From assembly GCA_025201865.1 (NCBI GenBank), contig MU602733.1, positions 28,570 to 69,126 of the forward strand: a DNA stretch of 40,557 nt. Direction: 5' to 3'. Source of the stretch: Ramicandelaber brevisporus (Eukaryota; Kickxellomycota; Ramicandelaberales; Ramicandelaberaceae). Below, piece by piece: positions 37,320 through 40,557 of the stretch. The notes beneath the pieces were generated by a model. It had not been told where the DNA came from, did not search any database, and worked only from the letters and a program-made list of their open reading frames with translations. The stretch's first letter is position 1, and each line of letters starts with the position of its first letter. Both the position numbers and the translations under genes were made by a program.

Positions 37320-38222
37320 TTAAGCACATGGCGCTGTAGTGTATGAAGTTGGGGCCGGAGCATAGCCGCCTGCGGCAGATGTTGGTGCAACACCCGTTTC
37401 AGCCGAAGTGGCTGTAACAGTTGCTGTCTCAGTTACGGTGGAAACAGAAGTCGAAGACGGAGTCTCCGATGATGAGCTAGTGCTAGCGCTAGTGCTACTG
37501 GTAGCAGCAGAGCTCGAGGTGGATTCAGGTACAGAGGAAGAGGGGCTTGTGCTTGAAGTAGCTGTTGGGGCAGCATCTGGGGTGGAACTTGATACGGCAC
37601 TCTCCGATGAAGATGAAGAAGTGGCAACAGATGAGGCGGAGCTGGTCGACGACGCGGTGATTGAAGCCGAGCTTGAGACATCCGGTGTCGATGATGAGGT
37701 TAAAGCGGAGGATGTCTCGGTTGAGCTTGAGCTTGAGCTTGAGCTTGAGCTTGAGCTTGGGCTTGGACTTGGACTTGTTACCAATGGTGCAGCATCTGAA
37801 GTGGCAGTTGAACTGGATGTCTCGACAGAGCTGGTTGGCGAAGTGCTTGAACTTGAAGTGGCCGAAACGGCCTCGCTGGTTGTCGAGCTTGCTGAGGAGG
37901 AAGGGCTTGTCTCACCTGAAGAAGAGGATGGTGCCACAGCAGAGCTGGTAGCTGAAGCCGTGCTGGTAGCCGACGATGGCTTGCTAGAGGTCGACGAGTC
38001 ACTGCTTGTAGCCTCGGTAGTAGACGATGAAGTGGCTGTCGGCGTCTCGGAGACAGTTGGAAGCGTGACCAGGTCGGACAAAGAGACAGTTGGACTTTGC
38101 TGGACTGGAAGGGCAGGAGTGGCAGTAGAGGTGGCGGTAGAGGTGGCAGCTGGAGCAGAGCTAACATTCATCACCGCCAGGGAGATGAGTGCGAGAGTAA
38201 GGGTAGTAATCGAGACTTTCAT
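37320..38222 (-). CDS. Secreted Ser/Thr/Ala-rich (mucin-like) protein
   Basis: 300 residues from the ATG at 38222. Signal peptide 1-22 (VSSA-PAA cleavage area), then about 250 residues of almost only Ser, Thr, Ala, Val, Pro and Glu, which is the composition of heavily O-mannosylated fungal wall or matrix proteins. The C-terminus reads GGYAPAPTSYTTAPCA with one Cys; it lacks the hydrophobic tail needed for a GPI anchor, so release or disulfide attachment is more likely. A TTGAGC hexamer repeat (about 37730-37775) encodes Ser runs. It is convergent with the Cys-rich gene (99 bp). The plus-strand frame opposite it is an artefact of the same composition. Confidence 0.8.
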   Translation of the reverse strand: MKVSITTLTLALISLAVMNVSSAPAATSTATSTATPALPVQQSPTVSLSDLVTLPTVSETPTATSSSTTEATSSDSSTSSKPSSATSTASATSSAVAPSSSSGETSPSSSASSTTSEAVSATSSSSTSPTSSVETSSSTATSDAAPLVTSPSPSPSSSSSSSSSSSSTETSSALTSSSTPDVSSSASITASSTSSASSVATSSSSSESAVSSSTPDAAPTATSSTSPSSSVPESTSSSAATSSTSASTSSSSETPSSTSVSTVTETATVTATSAETGVAPTSAAGGYAPAPTSYTTAPCA

Positions 38223-38363
38223 TTGGGTTCTAGAGAAGACAAGAAAATGTATGATATGTTGGGTGATGCGAGCAGCAATGGCAAGAGGACACGATGTGGA
38301 TACAAAGGGATGTGCTTTTCTTTTTAACCGCTCCCCTTGCTCTTTCCATTCTATCAGCCCTTG

Positions 38364-38370
38364 TTATATA
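38364..38370 (-). promoter_or_regulatory. TATA box of the Ser/Thr-rich gene
   Basis: The minus strand reads TATATAA, 141 bp upstream of the ATG at 38222. The distance is almost the same as for the TATA box of the other small secreted gene at 3445. Confidence 0.5.
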
Positions 38371-38581
38371 CACGGACCTGGATCATCGACAAACAAGGGG
38401 GAGGGGGCGACTGGACGGCTGAATCCTTCTTCCAGAGCTCCGAGCCAGTTCCTTGGTACACCGCGATTACGCCCATCTTTCAGGTGACAAATGGCATGTC
38501 ATGGTCTTGGCATGTCATGGCCTTGTCATGTCAATCCATCCTCTTCAGCCCCTCTCCACAAATTGCAATTTGCGGAGGCAG

Positions 38582-38600
38582 CCAATAACACTCCCACGTG
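38582..38600 (+). promoter_or_regulatory. CCAAT box plus CACGTG box upstream of the F-box gene
   Basis: CCAAT at 38582-38586 and CACGTG at 38595-38600, 62-80 bp before the ATG at 38662. They match HAP-complex and bHLH consensus sites at a typical distance. The same CACGTG core occurs in both NlpC/P60 promoters. Confidence 0.45.
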
Positions 38601-38661
38601 CATCTTGGCATATCACTGCAATTTCTCTCTTTTTGTTTTTTTTCTTTCAACAAGTGCAACT

Positions 38662-40296
38662 ATGACACCGGCTGTTGTTGTCGTCGAACTCGTTGCACCG
38701 TACCTCGAACTGCGCGACGTGCTGGTTCTGAGCAGCGTGTGTCGTGCCTGGCATGCTGCTGCTATGCAGGCGCTGATGCGCCGGCTTACAGAAGAACATG
38801 CCGAAAAGCTGTCTCATCTCACATCTGATTTACTTCAGCGGTTTGGCGGCTTTGTTCGCGTTGTCAAAGACCCGCTGCCAACTGCCACGGCACTGAGTGT
38901 GTTTGAGCACTGCCCTGAACTGTATGCAGTTACGCTGGAGCTTAAGCACGACGAGGCAGCAGATGCGCATAAAGTGAGCACTGCGCTTGTTGAATCGAGC
39001 GCTGCCAAGAGTGGTGCATTGACGCGTCTCAATCTGCATGTGCGTCTGAGCCAGTCTGACACCGCGAGCCTCGAGAAGAGCGACTTGGTGCCAGCTCTCC
39101 AGCAGCTTGCCTCATTGACTCGACTGCTCCGAATTAAAGTTGACATCCTTGGCACAGAAGGTGTCGAGTCGGTTCTTGGTGCGATTGAGAACGTGGTGTC
39201 CAATATGCGCGAACTCGAACACGTCGATGTGTCTGCGAGTAATGTGTCGATTCCAGCACAGCTTGCTCGCACAGTTTTGAACAGCTGCCCATCGCTACAT
39301 ACTCTCAACCTGGGCGGACACGTCGAAGACTTTGATGCACCAGCCATCAAGACTACTCCAACCGATGCCACTTGGCCACGTGTTCGCTTGCTGTCCTTGG
39401 TAAGCTGCCTCATGGCTGGAACATCAAATGACAACATGATTCCGCTCACAAAGAAGCATTTCCCTGCTCTGACCTCGCTGCAGGTTCAATGCTTTGGCCA
39501 CGGCGATAAAGGTGACTCAAGCTGCTCATTGTACCATGGCTTTGCATCTCAGGCTGGGGATTTTGCATTTGGTCTGAAGCAGCTCAATTTGGACAGCTGC
39601 GCTTTTGTTGACAACAAAGTGGTTCAAGCACTGCCTGCATCGTTCCCGCAGCTGGAGTCGCTTAATATTGCCAACTTGTTCACAGTTGATGCCGGTGCCC
39701 TGCTTCAAATGTTGCAGCACTCGCCATCGCTTGTCGAATTAGTTGCCAATAATGTCGGTACAGAGACGAATGGCTCAGATAAAGGTGAAGGTGTGCAAGC
39801 TAAGAGCCGCACCGCTGCAGCTGACTGGGCGTGTGCCAACACTCTGCGCTATCTTGTTCTGGAACAAGTGCCGCTGGCTGAGTCAGACTTGGTCCACATC
39901 CTGCAGCTGCCCAACCTCCGTGCAATCGATGTTTCGCGATACTCCAGCGAGGACCCTGATGCCATTGGCCACGCCATTGAGCAAGTCACATCGACAGTCT
40001 CTGCTGCACACACGTCAGCTCGTCCACTTTCCAAGCTCCGTGCGATTGGCTTGAACGGGTACACTGTCAAGCGTTCTACGGTAAACATGCTGGCGTCAGC
40101 GTCCCCGCATCTTCGTGCTCTGTACTCGTACTACATTGAAGAGGATGAAGCGGAGAATGAGGAACATGATGGTGGTGGTGATGGTGGCGATGAGGATATT
40201 GTCTCTGCTTCTTCTCGAGCGGTGGTGACATCACCACCCAACCGATTCACTGTCTTTGCCGAGAACTTTGACTTGCCTGCTGTAAAGTTAATGTAA
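38662..40296 (+). CDS. F-box and leucine-rich-repeat-like protein
   Basis: 544 residues from the ATG at 38662. An earlier in-frame ATG at 38491 would add 57 residues, but these come from a tandem DNA repeat and lack protein character, so the later start is chosen. Residues 5-42 match an F-box: VVELVAPYLELRDVLVLSSV then CRAWHAAAMQAL. The remainder is a series of irregular leucine-rich repeats (for example LTRLNLHV, LHTLNLGG, LKQLNLDSC, LESLNIANL, LRAIDVS), with an acidic, Gly-rich loop near 490-515. Such proteins are substrate receptors of SCF ubiquitin ligases, the F-box binding Skp1 and the repeats binding the target. The target is unknown. Confidence 0.75.
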   Translation: MTPAVVVVELVAPYLELRDVLVLSSVCRAWHAAAMQALMRRLTEEHAEKLSHLTSDLLQRFGGFVRVVKDPLPTATALSVFEHCPELYAVTLELKHDEAADAHKVSTALVESSAAKSGALTRLNLHVRLSQSDTASLEKSDLVPALQQLASLTRLLRIKVDILGTEGVESVLGAIENVVSNMRELEHVDVSASNVSIPAQLARTVLNSCPSLHTLNLGGHVEDFDAPAIKTTPTDATWPRVRLLSLVSCLMAGTSNDNMIPLTKKHFPALTSLQVQCFGHGDKGDSSCSLYHGFASQAGDFAFGLKQLNLDSCAFVDNKVVQALPASFPQLESLNIANLFTVDAGALLQMLQHSPSLVELVANNVGTETNGSDKGEGVQAKSRTAAADWACANTLRYLVLEQVPLAESDLVHILQLPNLRAIDVSRYSSEDPDAIGHAIEQVTSTVSAAHTSARPLSKLRAIGLNGYTVKRSTVNMLASASPHLRALYSYYIEEDEAENEEHDGGGDGGDEDIVSASSRAVVTSPPNRFTVFAENFDLPAVKLM

Positions 40297-40557
40297 CTGA
40301 TTCGTGTCTCGCTTTTTTCTTCTTTCTTTTTTTAACTGCCTCCCATTAGCTGCCTTCTGCATTTAATAGAAAGTGCGCACCTGCACTGCTTGTCGATTCA
40401 CTAACACTTTTTTGTGTGTATTATTGTTGCAGTCTTCCTCTGAACCCAAGCTCGCATACTCAGAGTTCTTCTTTTTGTCCCCACCCTCAAGCTCTGTTTC
40501 TGTGTCCTTTGCTTCCACTCTTCTCAGGAACACACCAACACACCAACCTCATCTAAC
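40297..40557. other. 3' flank of the F-box gene
   Basis: T-rich and C-rich sequence after the stop. A pyrimidine run with TTGCAG near 40426-40432 looks like a 3' splice site, and could belong to the leader of a gene beyond the window; nothing more can be supported. Confidence 0.4.

Larger units (their letters stand above)
38223..38661. other. Divergent promoter, Ser/Thr-rich gene / F-box gene
   Basis: 439 bp. It contains the TATA box above, a 16-bp tandem repeat GGCATGTCATGGTCTT (38493-38524, two units plus a partial third), a CCAAT box (38582-38586) and a CACGTG box (38595-38600), then a T-rich leader before the ATG at 38662. Confidence 0.65.

Noticed and set aside
37408-38487. Long Val/Glu-rich plus-strand frame opposite the Ser/Thr-rich gene
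   Set aside because: It is the complement of a Ser/Thr/Ala-rich coding sequence, which has no stops in that frame by composition. The minus frame has a signal peptide and a TATA box; this one has neither.
38491-38661. Upstream ATG for the F-box protein
   Set aside because: The extra 57 residues are the translation of the CATGTCATGG repeat and a T-rich leader. The F-box starts directly after the ATG at 38662.

Overview
The window reads as nuclear DNA of a fungus, most likely an early-diverging (zoopagomycotan/mucoromycotan-grade) lineage. The fungal markers are a Bzz1-type F-BAR/C1/SH3 protein, an Smp3-type GPI mannosyltransferase, a Ran1/Ksp1-type kinase, a Cdc25-type RasGEF, the exosome subunit Mtr3 and two Opy2-like membrane anchors. 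Every gene I call is readable as one uninterrupted frame, so introns are absent or rare here. Coding sequences carry many glutamine, asparagine, histidine, serine, glycine and aspartate runs made of triplet microsatellites. The lineage is inferred from gene content only.

Layout. 1-2674 (minus): 5' part of a non-LTR (LINE) retrotransposon, with a CCHC-zinc-knuckle ORF1 broken by one in-frame TAG and an endonuclease ORF2 that overlaps it in the -1 frame and runs off the window. 2940-3311: a small secreted, probably beta/gamma-crystallin-like protein. 4622-13173: two large signalling genes (kinase, RasGEF), each with a long upstream spacer (about 2.0 and 1.6 kb). 14790-21369: a secreted-hydrolase block, two tandem NlpC/P60 peptidases with SH3b repeats and then a subtilisin-like protease. 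21470-27478: a lysine-methyltransferase-like protein, two paralogous Cys-rich single-pass membrane proteins (Opy2-like) and an unrecognised conserved-looking protein between them. 28413-32163: a WW-domain/Gln-rich protein with an unrecognised C-terminal domain, then Mtr3. 32271-36722: Bzz1 and Smp3, divergent. 36894-38222: a Cys-rich small secreted protein and a Ser/Thr-rich secreted protein, convergent. 38662-40296: an F-box/leucine-rich-repeat-like protein.

From 17 kb onward genes mostly alternate in strand, with convergent gaps close to 100 bp and divergent gaps of about 285-440 bp. The most notable items are: the tandem NlpC/P60 pair, a peptidoglycan-cleaving type of enzyme with secretion signals in a eukaryote, sharing a duplicated promoter block with a CACGTG box; the Opy2-like paralogue pair, with matching ectodomain cysteine spacing and a shared 12-residue tail motif; the ORF1 amber stop and ATG-less ORF2 of the LINE; and an exact 77-bp duplication upstream of the WW gene. 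Six genes encode predicted secreted proteins, so the window is rich in cell-surface and extracellular functions.
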